From DASQFQ01 sp963811595 (GTDB lineage: Bacteria; Actinomycetota; Thermoleophilia; Solirubrobacterales; Solirubrobacteraceae), in contig CAWERW010000005.1 in the NCBI GenBank assembly GCA_963811595.1, forward strand, positions 228,766 to 292,765: a stretch of 64,000 bases of DNA, in the 5' to 3' direction. Below are positions 1-8,207 of the stretch, one piece after another. Below the pieces are notes generated by a model, which had not been told where the DNA came from, made no database searches, and saw nothing but the letters and a program-made list of their open reading frames with translations. The translations under genes and the position numbers were made by a program. Numbering within the stretch: the stretch's first letter is position 1; every line of letters starts with the position of its first letter.

Positions 1-1
1 C

Positions 2-880
2 GAGGAGCCGCGACCCGAGCCCGCGCCGCCCCCGGTCGACCAGCCGCTGGCCGACGGGCCCGCCCCGCTGGCCGGCGGCGGCACCGCGCCGTCGCCGCTG
101 TCGGTGCGGCTCGACGACCCGCGCGACCTCGTGCACATCCGCTTCAAGCGCCGGCCGAGGTCGGGGCTGCTGTTCGACATGGACACCGGGCGGGTGCTGT
201 GGCGTCGCGACCCGACGCGCGTGCTGCCGATCGCGTCGCTGACGAAGATGATGACGGCGCTGGTGGCGGTGCGGCGGCTGCCGCCGGGGTCGAAGGTGCG
301 GATCACGAAGGCGGCGCTCTCCTACCAGGGCTCGGGCGTCGGGCTGTTCCGCCGCGGCCGCCGCATCGGCGTCGAGACGATGCTCAACGGGCTGCTGCTG
401 CCGTCGGGCAACGACGCCGCGATCGCGCTCGCGCAGCAGGCGGCCGGCGGGTCGGTCAAGCGCTTCGTGCGAGCCATGAACCGGCGCGCCCGGGCCATGG
501 GCCTGACCTGCACGCGCTTCTCGTCGCCCGACGGGCTCGAGGACCGCGGCAACCACTCGTGCACGCCCGACCTCGCGGCGCTGGCGCGGGCGGTGCTGCG
601 CGAGCCGCGGCTGGCGCGGATCGTGCGCCGCCGTCAGGTCGTCTTGCCGTTCCCGATCAAGGGCGGGCGGATCTACCTCTACAACCACAACCCGCTGCTG
701 CGCCAGGGCTACCGTGGCGTGACGGGCGTCAAGACCGGCTACACGTCGCAGGCGGGCCGCTGCTTCGTGGCGACCGCGCGGCGTGGGCGCCTGCGGCTCG
801 GCGTCGTCCTGCTGCACTCGCCCAACCCCGGCGACCAGGCGCGCAAGCTGCTCGACCGCGGCTTCCGGTTGGCCCGTTAG
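2..880 (+). CDS. D-alanyl-D-alanine carboxypeptidase (peptidase S11), 5' partial
   Basis: Periplasmic serine D,D-peptidase that trims the terminal D-Ala of peptidoglycan stem peptides. The three penicillin-binding motifs are present in order: SLTK (SxxK, nucleophile Ser), SGN, and KTG within GVKTGYTSQ. The frame is open to the left edge, and upstream of a possible GTG at 104 it encodes a proline-rich stretch that looks like a linker. I therefore read the gene as truncated by the window edge, with its signal peptide or membrane anchor outside. The visible catalytic part is about 260 residues, enough for the S11 transpeptidase fold. It lacks an obvious C-terminal PBP5_C domain, as is common in actinobacterial versions. 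The next gene starts 21 bp downstream on the same strand. The family is certain; the true N-terminus is unknown. Confidence 0.9.
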   Translation, partial: EEPRPEPAPPPVDQPLADGPAPLAGGGTAPSPLSVRLDDPRDLVHIRFKRRPRSGLLFDMDTGRVLWRRDPTRVLPIASLTKMMTALVAVRRLPPGSKVRITKAALSYQGSGVGLFRRGRRIGVETMLNGLLLPSGNDAAIALAQQAAGGSVKRFVRAMNRRARAMGLTCTRFSSPDGLEDRGNHSCTPDLAALARAVLREPRLARIVRRRQVVLPFPIKGGRIYLYNHNPLLRQGYRGVTGVKTGYTSQAGRCFVATARRGRLRLGVVLLHSPNPGDQARKLLDRGFRLAR

Positions 881-901
881 CCGCACGGGTACTCGCTAGC
901 G

Positions 902-1846
902 GTGGCGACCGCTCCCCCCAGCCCCGCCGTGTTCCGCCGCCGCCGCCTCGTCGCGGCCGCGGTGCTGCTGCTCGTGATCGGCGCGGCGGCGGCGCTGCTG
1001 CTGCGCGGCGGGGACGAGGAGCCGGCCCCGCGCAGCGCCGCGCCGGAGAAGGCCGACAAGCCCGTCGAGCTGCCGCGCGGCGGGCGCCGGCTGCTGCCCG
1101 ACAATCGGATCGTCGCGTTCTACGGCGCGCCGCAGGCCGACGAGCTCGGCGAGCTCGGCATCGGCTCGCCGGCGAGCGCGGCGCGGCGGCTCGAGCGCCA
1201 GGCGAAGCCCTACGCGCGGCCCGGGCGGCCGGTGCTGCCGGCCATGGAGCTGATCGCGGTCGTGCCGCCGCCCACCCGGGGGAGGGCGGGCGCTACAACA
1301 CGCGCCAGGACGACGCGTGATCCGGCGCTACCTGCGGGCGGCGCGGAGGGCGAAGGCGCTGCTCGTGCTCGACATCCAGCCGGGCGGTCGGACTTCTTCA
1401 CCGAGGCGACGCGGCTCGAGAAGTGGCTGCGCGAGCCCGACGTGGGGCTCGCGCTCGATCCCGAGTGGCGGATGGGGCCGGACGAGGTGCCGGGGAACGT
1501 GATCGGCTCGGTCGACGCGCGCGAGGTCAACGCGGTGTCGGCGTGGCTGTCCCAGCTCGTGGTGCGCAACGAGCTGCCGCAGAAGCTCTTCCTCATCCAC
1601 CAGTTCACCGACGACATGGTCGACGACACGCAGCTGCGGGAGCGCGAGGGGCTCGCGATGGTGCTGAACGCCGACGGCTTCGGCACGCAGGAGCTCAAGC
1701 GCGCCAAGTACCACGCGTTCACGTCGTCGCCGCGGCGCTTCTTCCACACGGGCTTCAAGCTCTTCTACCGTGAGGACACGGACCTGATGAGGCCGCGCCA
1801 GGTGCTGCGGCTGCGCCCGCCGCCCGACGTCGTGGTCTACGAGTGA
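902..1846 (+). pseudogene. Membrane-anchored conserved hypothetical protein, frameshifted
   Basis: Begins at GTG 902 with a basic stretch and one N-terminal membrane segment (about residues 14-35), then an extracytoplasmic domain of roughly 280 residues. No family is recognised. The alternating hydrophobic stretches ending in motifs such as LVLDIQPG and LALDPEWRM are reminiscent of a TIM-barrel, but that is only an impression. The frame from 902 reaches a stop at 1846, yet between about 1270 and 1390 it becomes Arg/Ala/Thr-rich nonsense. Meaningful sequence continues first in one other frame (HPGEGGRYNTRQDDA) and then in a second (IRRYLRAARRAKALLVLD) before returning to the original frame at GRSDFF. 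That implies three small indels in about 120 bp, either sequencing error or decay. The stop overlaps the GTG start of the next gene (GTGA). Confidence 0.6.
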
Positions 1847-3273
1847 CCCTGCGCCTGCCGGACCCCTGCCTCGTCGTGCTCGTCGGGGCGACCGGGGCGG
1901 GCAAGTCGACGTGGGCGCGCGAGTGGTTCCACCCCGACGCGATCGTGTCCTCGGACCGGCTGCGGGCCGTCGTCGGCGCCGGCGAGCACGACCAGCGCGC
2001 GAGCCGCGACGCGTTCGAGCTGCTCGACCTGATCGTGGAAGCGGCTGGCGCGCGGGCTGGTCACGGTGGTCGACACGACGGGGCTCGAGCCGAAGCGCCG
2101 CGCCGCGTGGCGCGCGCTGCCGCAGGACGCGGGCGTGCCGGCCTACGCGGTCGTCGTTCGACGTGCCGGAGAAGCTCGTGCGCGAGCGCAACCGCGCGCG
2201 CGGCGCGCCGGTGCCGGCGAAGGTCGTGGCCGCGCAGCTGCGCGAGGCGGCGGCGGTCGTCCGGCGCTGCCGGCGAGGGGTTCGCCGGCGTCGCGCGCGG
2301 CCGGCGCCGGTCGAGCTCGTGCCGCCCGCGTTCCTCGCCGCGCCGGCCGCGGCGGCGCGCCAGGAGGAGGAGCCGCTGCCGCTCGAGTTCGGGCTGCAGA
2401 TCTCGCGCTTCGGCTGGCCGGGCGCACCGGCGACGACCGGGCGACGCTCGCCGACGTCGCGCGCGCCGCGGAGGAGGCCGGCTTCGCGTCGCTGTGGGTG
2501 ATGGACCACTTCGTGCAGATCCCGCAGGTCGGGCGCGAGTGGGAGGACATGCTCGAGAGCTACACGACGCTCGGCTACCTCGCCGGGCGTGACCTAGCGC
2601 GATCCGGCTCGGGACGCTCGTCACCGGCGTCACCTACCGCAACCTCGCCCACCTGGCGAAGATCGTCGCGACGCTCGACGTGCTCTCCGGCGGGCGGGCG
2701 CTGTGCGGGCTCGGCGCGGCGCTGGTTCGAGCGCGAGCACCAGCTCTACGGCTGGGAGTTCCCGCCGCTGCGCGAGCGCTACGCGCTGCTCGAGGACGCG
2801 CTGGAGCTGCTGCCGCTGATGTGGGGCCCGGGCTCGCCGCGCTTCGAGGGCCGCACGACCACGGTGCCGGAGGCGATCTGCTACCCGCGGCCGCTGCAGG
2901 AGCGGATCCCGATCCTCGTCGGCGGCTCGGGCGAGCGGCGGACGCTGCGGCTGGTCGCGCGGCACGCCGACGCCTGCAACCTGTTCGGCGACGCGGCGAC
3001 GGTGCGCCACAAGGTGGGGGTGCTGCACGAGCACTGCGCGGCGGAGGGCCGCGACCCCGCGGCGGTGCGGGTCACGCACCTCGGCGCCGGCGCGCGTCGT
3101 CGCCGCCGGCGAGCCGCGCGAGGGCCAGGGCGCGGCGACCGTCGAGGAGCACGTCGGCCGCTACCGCGAGCTGGCCGAGGCGGGCGTGCAGACGGCGATC
3201 GTCGGGCTCTCGGACGCCGGCGGCCCGGAGTCGGTCGACGCGCTTCGCCGACGTGGTCGCGGCGTTCCGCTAG
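1843..3273 (+). pseudogene. AAA kinase / F420-dependent LLM oxidoreductase fusion, multiply frameshifted
   Basis: Starts at GTG 1843, overlapping the previous stop. The first ~70 codons read as a P-loop kinase domain (GATGAGKSTWAREW, Walker A). The second half is a luciferase-like monooxygenase domain: LEFGLQISRFGWPG, AAEEAGFASLWVMDHF, LVGGSGERRTLRLVARHAD. This resembles the LLM class F420-dependent oxidoreductases of the Rv1855c/TIGR03560 type, some of which carry an AAA_33 kinase N-terminus. Following the similarity forces about nine frame changes (near 2040, 2155, 2270, 2300, 2425, 2600, 2722, 3090 and 3243), so no single frame encodes the protein. Each break is a 1-2 base indel in a GC run and the residues between breaks are well conserved. 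This favours sequence error over old decay, but I cannot exclude a true pseudogene. The stop TAG is at 3271-3273, tail-to-tail with the methyltransferase. Confidence 0.65.
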
Positions 3274-4068
3274 CCGCGCCGCCCGGCGGCGAGCAGGTGC
3301 GCGCTCGCCCCGAGCAGGCTCGGAGCGGCCTCGACGCGCGCCACGGCGCGCAGCAGCCGCTCGCGCCGGACCGGATCGTCGAGCTGCTCGCCGAGGTCCG
3401 CGAGCGTCCAGGCAGGGCCCTCGATCGCCAGCACGGCCTCGGGCGTCAGCCCGGCCTCCGCGAGCTCGCCCGGGAGCTCGCCGGGCAGGTGGAAGTAGGC
3501 GGTGGTGAACCAGCCCGGCCGGCTGTCCGGGTTGTCGTGGCGACCGTCGCGGAGGTCCTGCTCCACGACGGCCTCGAAGCCCTCCTGCTCGAGGAGGCCC
3601 CGCGCGAGCCCGTCGAGCGTCGAGGCGAAGCGCGAGATCGCGGCCGCCGCGACGAGCCCGCCCGGGCGCACCACGCGGCGCGCCTCCGCGAGCGCCGCCA
3701 CCCGCTCGGCGCGCTCCTGCAGGTGGTAGAGCGGCCCGAGCAGCAATGCGGCGTCGCAGCTCGCGTCCTCGAACGGCAGCGCGCGGGCGTCGCCGACCTC
3801 CGCGTGCGCGACGCCGGCCGCGCGCGCCCGCTCGACGTGGAGCGGCACCGGATCGACCAGGTGCACCTCGTAGCCGCGCTCGGGCCAGCGGGACGGCGTG
3901 GATGCCGGCACCGCCGCCGACGTCGGCGAGCACGGCCGGCGCCGGCGGCAGCAGCCGGTCGAGGAGGACGTGGGTACGCAGGAACTCGAGCCGCCCGGCG
4001 GGTGCGCGCGTGAGCCGCTCCTGCTCGGCGCCGCGCTCGTAGTACTCGCTGATGGCGCGGGGAAGCAT
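3270..4068 (-). pseudogene. SAM-dependent class I methyltransferase, single frameshift
   Basis: Starts at ATG 4068 and reads ISEYYERGAEQERL, then the SAM-binding glycine loop ADVGGGAGIHAVPLA. At about 3882-3884 an extra C (in a CCC run on the minus strand) breaks the frame. The protein resumes as ERGYEVHLVDP, LPFEDASCDAALLLGPLYHL and LAEARRVVRPGGL, which are typical motifs II-IV of ubiE-like Methyltransf_11 enzymes. The total span of 799 nt is not a multiple of three, in line with one indel. The corrected product would be about 265 residues, normal for the family. The substrate cannot be predicted. It is transcribed convergently with the LLM gene (4 bp overlap) and divergently from the acyl-CoA dehydrogenase pair. 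Confidence 0.75.
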
Positions 4069-4127
4069 CGCGCACGTTGTACCGTGCCTCGTCTGAACTC
4101 CCGCGTTCGCACGACCGGAGGCTCCCC

Positions 4128-5315
4128 ATGGACCTGAACGACACCCCCGAGCTGGCCGAATACCGCGCCCAGGTGCGCGCCTGGCTCGACGAGCACAAGG
4201 CGGAGGCGCCCGACCGCGACGACGTCACGGCGCGCCGCGAGTGGCAGCACAAGCTCACCGAGGGCGGGCTGGCCGCCGTCACGTGGCCGGCCGAGTACGG
4301 CGGCCAGGGCCTCGGCCCGCTCCACCAGGTCGTCGTGAACCAGGAGATCGGCCGCGCGGGCGTCCCCGGGATCTTCGACGTCATCGGCGTCGGCATGCTC
4401 GGCCCGACGCTGATCGCGCACGGCAACGAGGAGCAGAAGCAGCGCCACCTCGGCACGATGCTGAACGCCGACGAGGTCTGGTGCCAGATGTTCTCCGAGC
4501 CCGCCGCGGGCTCCGACCTCGCCGGCATCCAGACGCGCGCCCGGCAGGAGGAGGACGGCTCCTGGCGCCTCTCCGGCCAGAAGGTGTGGACGACGAACGC
4601 GCAGTACGCGGCGTTCGGGCTCCTGCTCGCGCGCACCGACGCCGAGCAGCCCAAGCACAAGGGCCTGACCATGTTCATCGTCCCGATGGACGCCGAGGGC
4701 GTGACGATCCGGCCGCTGCGCCAGATCTCCGGCGAGGCGCACTTCAACGAGGTCTTCTTCGACGACGTCGCGCTCGACCCGGGCTCCGAGGTCGGTCCGG
4801 TCAACGGCGGCTGGGGCGTCGCGATGACGACGCTGATGTTCGAGCGCGTCGCGATCGGGCTCGGCGGCGAGGGCTTCGGCTGGCGCGCCGACCGCTTCGC
4901 CGAGGCGCTGCTCGCCGACCCGGCCGCCGCTGAGGACAAGGAGGTCCGCCACCGCTACGGCGAGATCGCCGCGGACTTCCTCGCGCTGCGCTTCACCGGC
5001 TACCGGATGCTGACCACGCTGCAGCGCGGCGGCATCCCCGGCCCCGAGGGCGCGCTGGCCAAGGTGACGACGATCAAGGCCGCGATCGCGGCGGGCGAGC
5101 TGCTCGTCGACGTGCTCGGCCCCGACGGGCTGTCCGACGACAACTGGGGCGAGCTCGTCTCCGACCTGCCGGGCCTCAAGTCCGCGGGCGGGACCGAGGA
5201 GATCCTGCGCAACATGGTCGGCGAGCGCGTGCTCGGGCTGCCGCCGGAGCCGCGACTGGACAAGGGCGTCCCGTTCTCCGAGCTGCGCGCCAAGGAGCGC
5301 GAGGCGGTCGGATGA
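4128..5315 (+). CDS. Acyl-CoA dehydrogenase (FadE-type), first subunit of a pair
   Basis: 395-residue flavoenzyme catalysing alpha,beta-dehydrogenation of an acyl-CoA with FAD. Visible family signatures include WPAEYGGQGL, the FAD/substrate loop MFSEPAAGSDLAGIQT, VWTTNAQYA, and the C-terminal SAGGTEEILRNMVGERVLGLP region. ATG 4128 is chosen because GGAGG lies just upstream and the protein then begins like relatives (MDLNDTPELAEYRAQVRAWL). At the position where MCAD has its catalytic Glu376 (YEGT) this protein shows AGGT, so the base must lie elsewhere or come from the partner. The stop overlaps the next start (ATGA), so the two acyl-CoA dehydrogenases are translationally coupled. This arrangement is known for heterotetrameric FadE/ChsE-type enzymes acting on bulky side chains. 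The substrate is unknown. Confidence 0.9.
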   Translation: MDLNDTPELAEYRAQVRAWLDEHKAEAPDRDDVTARREWQHKLTEGGLAAVTWPAEYGGQGLGPLHQVVVNQEIGRAGVPGIFDVIGVGMLGPTLIAHGNEEQKQRHLGTMLNADEVWCQMFSEPAAGSDLAGIQTRARQEEDGSWRLSGQKVWTTNAQYAAFGLLLARTDAEQPKHKGLTMFIVPMDAEGVTIRPLRQISGEAHFNEVFFDDVALDPGSEVGPVNGGWGVAMTTLMFERVAIGLGGEGFGWRADRFAEALLADPAAAEDKEVRHRYGEIAADFLALRFTGYRMLTTLQRGGIPGPEGALAKVTTIKAAIAAGELLVDVLGPDGLSDDNWGELVSDLPGLKSAGGTEEILRNMVGERVLGLPPEPRLDKGVPFSELRAKEREAVG

Positions 5316-6406
5316 ACTTCGCGCTGAGCGACGAGCAGGAGTTCCTCAAGGAGGCCGCGCGCGGCGCGCTCTCGCGCTTCAAGACCGTCGAGGCGGCCCG
5401 CGAGGCGCTCGACGGCGGCGAGCTGCCCGACCTGTGGCCGACCGCGGTCGAGGCCGGCTGGCCGGGCCTGCTGGTCTCCGAGGAGCACGGCGGCGCCGGC
5501 CTCGGCGTGATGGAGGGCATGCTCGTGTTCTCCGAGCTCGGGCGCGTGCTGGCGGGCGTCGGCCTGCTCGGCCACCTGCCCGCGACGTTCCTGCTCGACC
5601 GCGCGGGCCTCGCGGACGAGGCGCTGGCCGAGGGGCAGACCCGCGCGGCCTACGTGCCGGCCAAGCCGCCGGGCGACGTCGACGCCGGCTGGAGCGTCGA
5701 CGCGCGCTTCGGCTCGACGCGCGGCGAGGCGCCGGAGGTCGGCGACACCGTCACGGGCGCCGTCCCGTGGGTGCCCGACGCGCCGGAGGCCGACGTGTTC
5801 GTGGTCGTCGGGCAGGACGGGCGCGCCGCGCTCGTGCAGGCGTCCGACGCGACCGTCGAGCCGGCCGCCGGCTACGACCCGACCCGCTCGCTCGGCCACG
5901 TGACGTTCGACGGGGCGGCCGCCACGCCGCTCGAGCTCGCCGCCGGCACCGCCGAGGCCGCCTGGTACGTCGCGCAGGCGCTGCTGGCCGCCGAGTCGCT
6001 CGGGGCGGTCGAGCGCGCGCTCGAGGTGTCGGTCCAGTACGCGAAGGAGCGCTTCACGTTCGGGCGCGCGATCGGCTCGTACCAGGCGGTCAAGCACGAC
6101 CTCGTGGAGATCCTGCGGCGGCTCGAGAACGGCCGCTCGCTCATGTACTACACGGGCTGGGCCGGCCAGGACAAGCCCGAGGAGTTCCCGCTCGCCGCCT
6201 CCGCGTTCCGGCTCGTGGCGGGTCAGGGGCTCGACCACGCGTCGCGCGCGCAGATCTCGGTCCACGGCGGCATCGGGGCGACGTGGGAGCACGACGCGCC
6301 GCTGTACTTCCGGCGCGCGCAGCTGTCGCGGCGGCTGCTGGGCGGCACCGCCGAGGCCGCCGACCGCGTGGCCGGCGAGCTGCTGACGACCGCGCGAGCG
6401 GCCTAG
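5312..6406 (+). CDS. Acyl-CoA dehydrogenase, second subunit of a pair
   Basis: 364 residues, same superfamily as the upstream gene but more divergent: an N-terminal helical domain (ALSDEQEFLKEAARGALSRF), WPGLLVSEEHGGAGLG, and the C-terminal block QYAKERFTFGRAIGSYQAVKHDL followed by HGGIGATWEHD. The usual mid-region FAD loop (T/S-E-P-x-x-G-S-D) is degenerate, and the Glu376-equivalent motif reads LGGT. Both points fit a partner subunit in an alpha2beta2 complex rather than a stand-alone enzyme. The start ATG overlaps the previous stop by 4 bp. The end overlaps the convergent SDR gene by 4 bp. It probably forms one functional unit with the preceding gene; the pairing is inferred from organisation. 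Confidence 0.88.
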   Translation: MNFALSDEQEFLKEAARGALSRFKTVEAAREALDGGELPDLWPTAVEAGWPGLLVSEEHGGAGLGVMEGMLVFSELGRVLAGVGLLGHLPATFLLDRAGLADEALAEGQTRAAYVPAKPPGDVDAGWSVDARFGSTRGEAPEVGDTVTGAVPWVPDAPEADVFVVVGQDGRAALVQASDATVEPAAGYDPTRSLGHVTFDGAAATPLELAAGTAEAAWYVAQALLAAESLGAVERALEVSVQYAKERFTFGRAIGSYQAVKHDLVEILRRLENGRSLMYYTGWAGQDKPEEFPLAASAFRLVAGQGLDHASRAQISVHGGIGATWEHDAPLYFRRAQLSRRLLGGTAEAADRVAGELLTTARAA

Positions 6407-7206
6407 TTGTTCTTCGAGACCGTCTTGACGAGCGGCAGCAGCACCGTGCGCGGCACGTAGCGCCCGCTCGTCGAGACCGCCTTGTTGAGCATGCCCGGCA
6501 CGACCGTGCGCTTGCCCGCGATCATGCCCTCGACGGCCTGGCGCGCGACGTCGTCGGACTCCATCCAGGTGAAGCCCGGGAGCTTGGCGGCGGCGTCCTC
6601 CGCCCCCGCGCGCTCCTCGAACTCGGTCTTGGTGAAGCCCGGGCACAGCGAGGTCACCGACACGCCGGTGCCGGAGAGCTCGGAGTGCAGCGCCTCCGAG
6701 AAGGAGTGCACGAACGCCTTGCTGGCCGCGTAGGTGGCGAAGCCGGGCAGCGGCTGGAAGGCGGCGGTGGAGGCGACGTTGAGCACCGCGCCCGCGCCCT
6801 GCTCGACCATGCGCGGGAGGAAGGCGCCGGTCAGCTCGTGCAGGGCGTCGACGTTGACCTTGATGACGTTGGTCTCTTCCTCGAGGTCGTGGTCGAGGAA
6901 GTTGCCGAGGTTGCCGAAGCCGGCGTTGTTGCAGAGGCCGACGACCTCGCGCTCGCCCTCCTGGAGCTTCTTGGCCAGCCGGCCGCGCGCGGCGGGGCTG
7001 CCGAGGTCGCACGTCTCGACGTCGGCGACGATGTCGTGCGCCTCCCGCAGCTCGCCGGCGAGCTCCTCGAGACGCTCGCGGCGGCGGGCGGTGAGCGTGA
7101 CGTTGTAGCCGCGCTCCGCCAGCTGGCGGGCGAGGTCGGCGCCGATGCCGGAGGAGGCGCCGGTGATGAGGATGGTCGAGCCGAACGAGGGAGCGGGAAG
7201 AGCCAT
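6403..7206 (-). CDS. Short-chain dehydrogenase/reductase (SDR)
   Basis: 267-residue classical SDR of the YqjQ/DltE-like group. Cofactor-binding TGASSGIGADLA is near residue 14, NNAGFG follows mid-protein, and the catalytic pair appears in YAASKAF with the upstream Ser in NVASTA. The product ends in a hydrophobic/basic tail (RTVLLPLVKTVSKNN), as in SDRs that associate with membranes or lipids. ATG 7206 is the only start giving a full Rossmann fold. It is divergent from the HDAC-like gene, with only 18 bp between the two starts, so promoters must overlap. It is convergent with the acyl-CoA dehydrogenase pair (4 bp overlap), and shared lipid metabolism is plausible but unproven. Confidence 0.88.
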   Translation of the reverse strand: MALPAPSFGSTILITGASSGIGADLARQLAERGYNVTLTARRRERLEELAGELREAHDIVADVETCDLGSPAARGRLAKKLQEGEREVVGLCNNAGFGNLGNFLDHDLEEETNVIKVNVDALHELTGAFLPRMVEQGAGAVLNVASTAAFQPLPGFATYAASKAFVHSFSEALHSELSGTGVSVTSLCPGFTKTEFEERAGAEDAAAKLPGFTWMESDDVARQAVEGMIAGKRTVVPGMLNKAVSTSGRYVPRTVLLPLVKTVSKNN

Positions 7207-7224
7207 GCGAGCATCCATACCCCC

Positions 7225-8205
7225 GTGGAGCTCTGGACTCACGACCGCTGGCGCTTCCCGCTCCCCGCGCGGCATCGCTTCCCGATCGACAAGTACCCGC
7301 TGCTGCGGGCCCGCGTGATCGCCGACGGCATCGCGCGCGCCGACGAGATCCACGAGACCGACCCCGTGACGTGGGCGGTGCTCGAGCGCGTGCACGAGCG
7401 CGCGCTGCTGGAGCGGATCCGCGACGGCGGGCTGAGCGTGCGCGAGCAGCGCGGCCTCGGGCTGCCGTGGTCGCCGGCGCTCGTCGAGCGCGGCCGCCGC
7501 GCGGTCGCGGGGACGCTGGCGGCGGCCCGGCACGCGGTCGGGCACGGCGTGGCGATGAACCTCGGCGGCGGCACGCACCACGCCGGCCACGCGTTCGCGC
7601 GCGGCTTCTGCCTGTTCAACGACGTCGTCGCGGCGCTCGGGGAGCTGCGCGCGGACGGCCTTGCGGAGCGCGCCCTCGTGGTCGACTGCGACGTCCACCA
7701 GGGCGACGGCACCGCCGACCTCCTGGGCGGGGATCCGCACGCGTTCACGGTCTCGCTGCACGGCGCGCGCAACTACCCGTTCCAGCGCATCCCGTCCGAC
7801 CTCGACGTCGACCTGCCCAGCGGCACCGGCGACGAGGACTACCTGGAGGCGCTCGGCGGAGCGCTCGACGTCGCCCTGCGCCGCTGCGCGCCCGACATCG
7901 CGTTCTACCTCGCCGGCGCCGACCCGTGGGAGGGCGACCGCCTCGGCCGGCTCGCGCTCACCAAGGCCGGCCTGCGGGCGCGCGACGAGCTCGCGCTCGA
8001 CCGCCTGCTCGGCGCCGGCGTCCCCGTCTGCGTCGTGCTCGCGGGCGGCTACGCGGAGGACGTCCGCGACACCGTCGACATCAACGCCGCGACCGCCGCG
8101 GTCGTCGCCGGGCGGATCCATGGAGGCGAGGGGAATCGAACCCCTACCTCAGCCTTGCAAAGGCCGCGTGCTCCCGTTATCACTACGCCCCCGATGGAGG
8201 CCTGA
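7225..8205 (+). CDS. Histone-deacetylase-family protein (AcuC/HDAC-like)
   Basis: About 326 residues, arginase/deacetylase fold, zinc hydrolase on acetyl-lysine or acetylpolyamine-type substrates. Signatures in order: LPWSPALVERGRRAVAG, GGGTHHAGHAFARGFCLFNDV (two tandem His plus the GFC loop; zinc/active-site region), VVDCDVHQGDGTADL (zinc-binding Asp-x-His), and LAGGYAEDVRDTV near the end. Start GTG 7225 gives ELWTHDRWRFPLP, typical of this subgroup. The family fold should end near VDINAATAAVVAGR (about 8113). No stop is present there, so the frame runs on through the complete antisense of a tRNA-Ala gene (tail residues GGEGNRTPTSALQ) to TGA 8203-8205. The last ~30 residues are therefore tRNA-antisense and probably functionless. 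The gdhA start follows two bases after the stop. Confidence 0.85.
   Translation: MELWTHDRWRFPLPARHRFPIDKYPLLRARVIADGIARADEIHETDPVTWAVLERVHERALLERIRDGGLSVREQRGLGLPWSPALVERGRRAVAGTLAAARHAVGHGVAMNLGGGTHHAGHAFARGFCLFNDVVAALGELRADGLAERALVVDCDVHQGDGTADLLGGDPHAFTVSLHGARNYPFQRIPSDLDVDLPSGTGDEDYLEALGGALDVALRRCAPDIAFYLAGADPWEGDRLGRLALTKAGLRARDELALDRLLGAGVPVCVVLAGGYAEDVRDTVDINAATAAVVAGRIHGGEGNRTPTSALQRPRAPVITTPPMEA
8121..8192 (-). tRNA. tRNA-Ala (anticodon TGC)
   Basis: 72-nt cloverleaf on the minus strand. The acceptor stem is GGGGGCG/CGCCTCC and includes the alanine identity wobble G3-U70. The anticodon loop TTTGCAA on a CGGCC/GGCTG stem gives UGC. The T arm AGGGG-TTCGATT-CCCCT is perfect. The CCA tail is not encoded. 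The gene lies wholly inside the 3' end of the plus-strand deacetylase frame and its 5' end abuts the gdhA leader. Confidence 0.88.
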
Positions 8206-8207
8206 GG

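Noticed and set aside
199..1320. 373-residue frame overlapping the carboxypeptidase and the next gene
   Set aside because: Arg/Ala/Gly-rich shadow of the real frames. Only its last ~15 codons are meaningful, as part of the frameshifted membrane-anchored gene.
5434..7200. Very long plus-strand frame continuing upstream of the deacetylase
   Set aside because: It is the out-of-frame shadow of the second acyl-CoA dehydrogenase and the antisense of the SDR. The deacetylase begins at GTG 7225.
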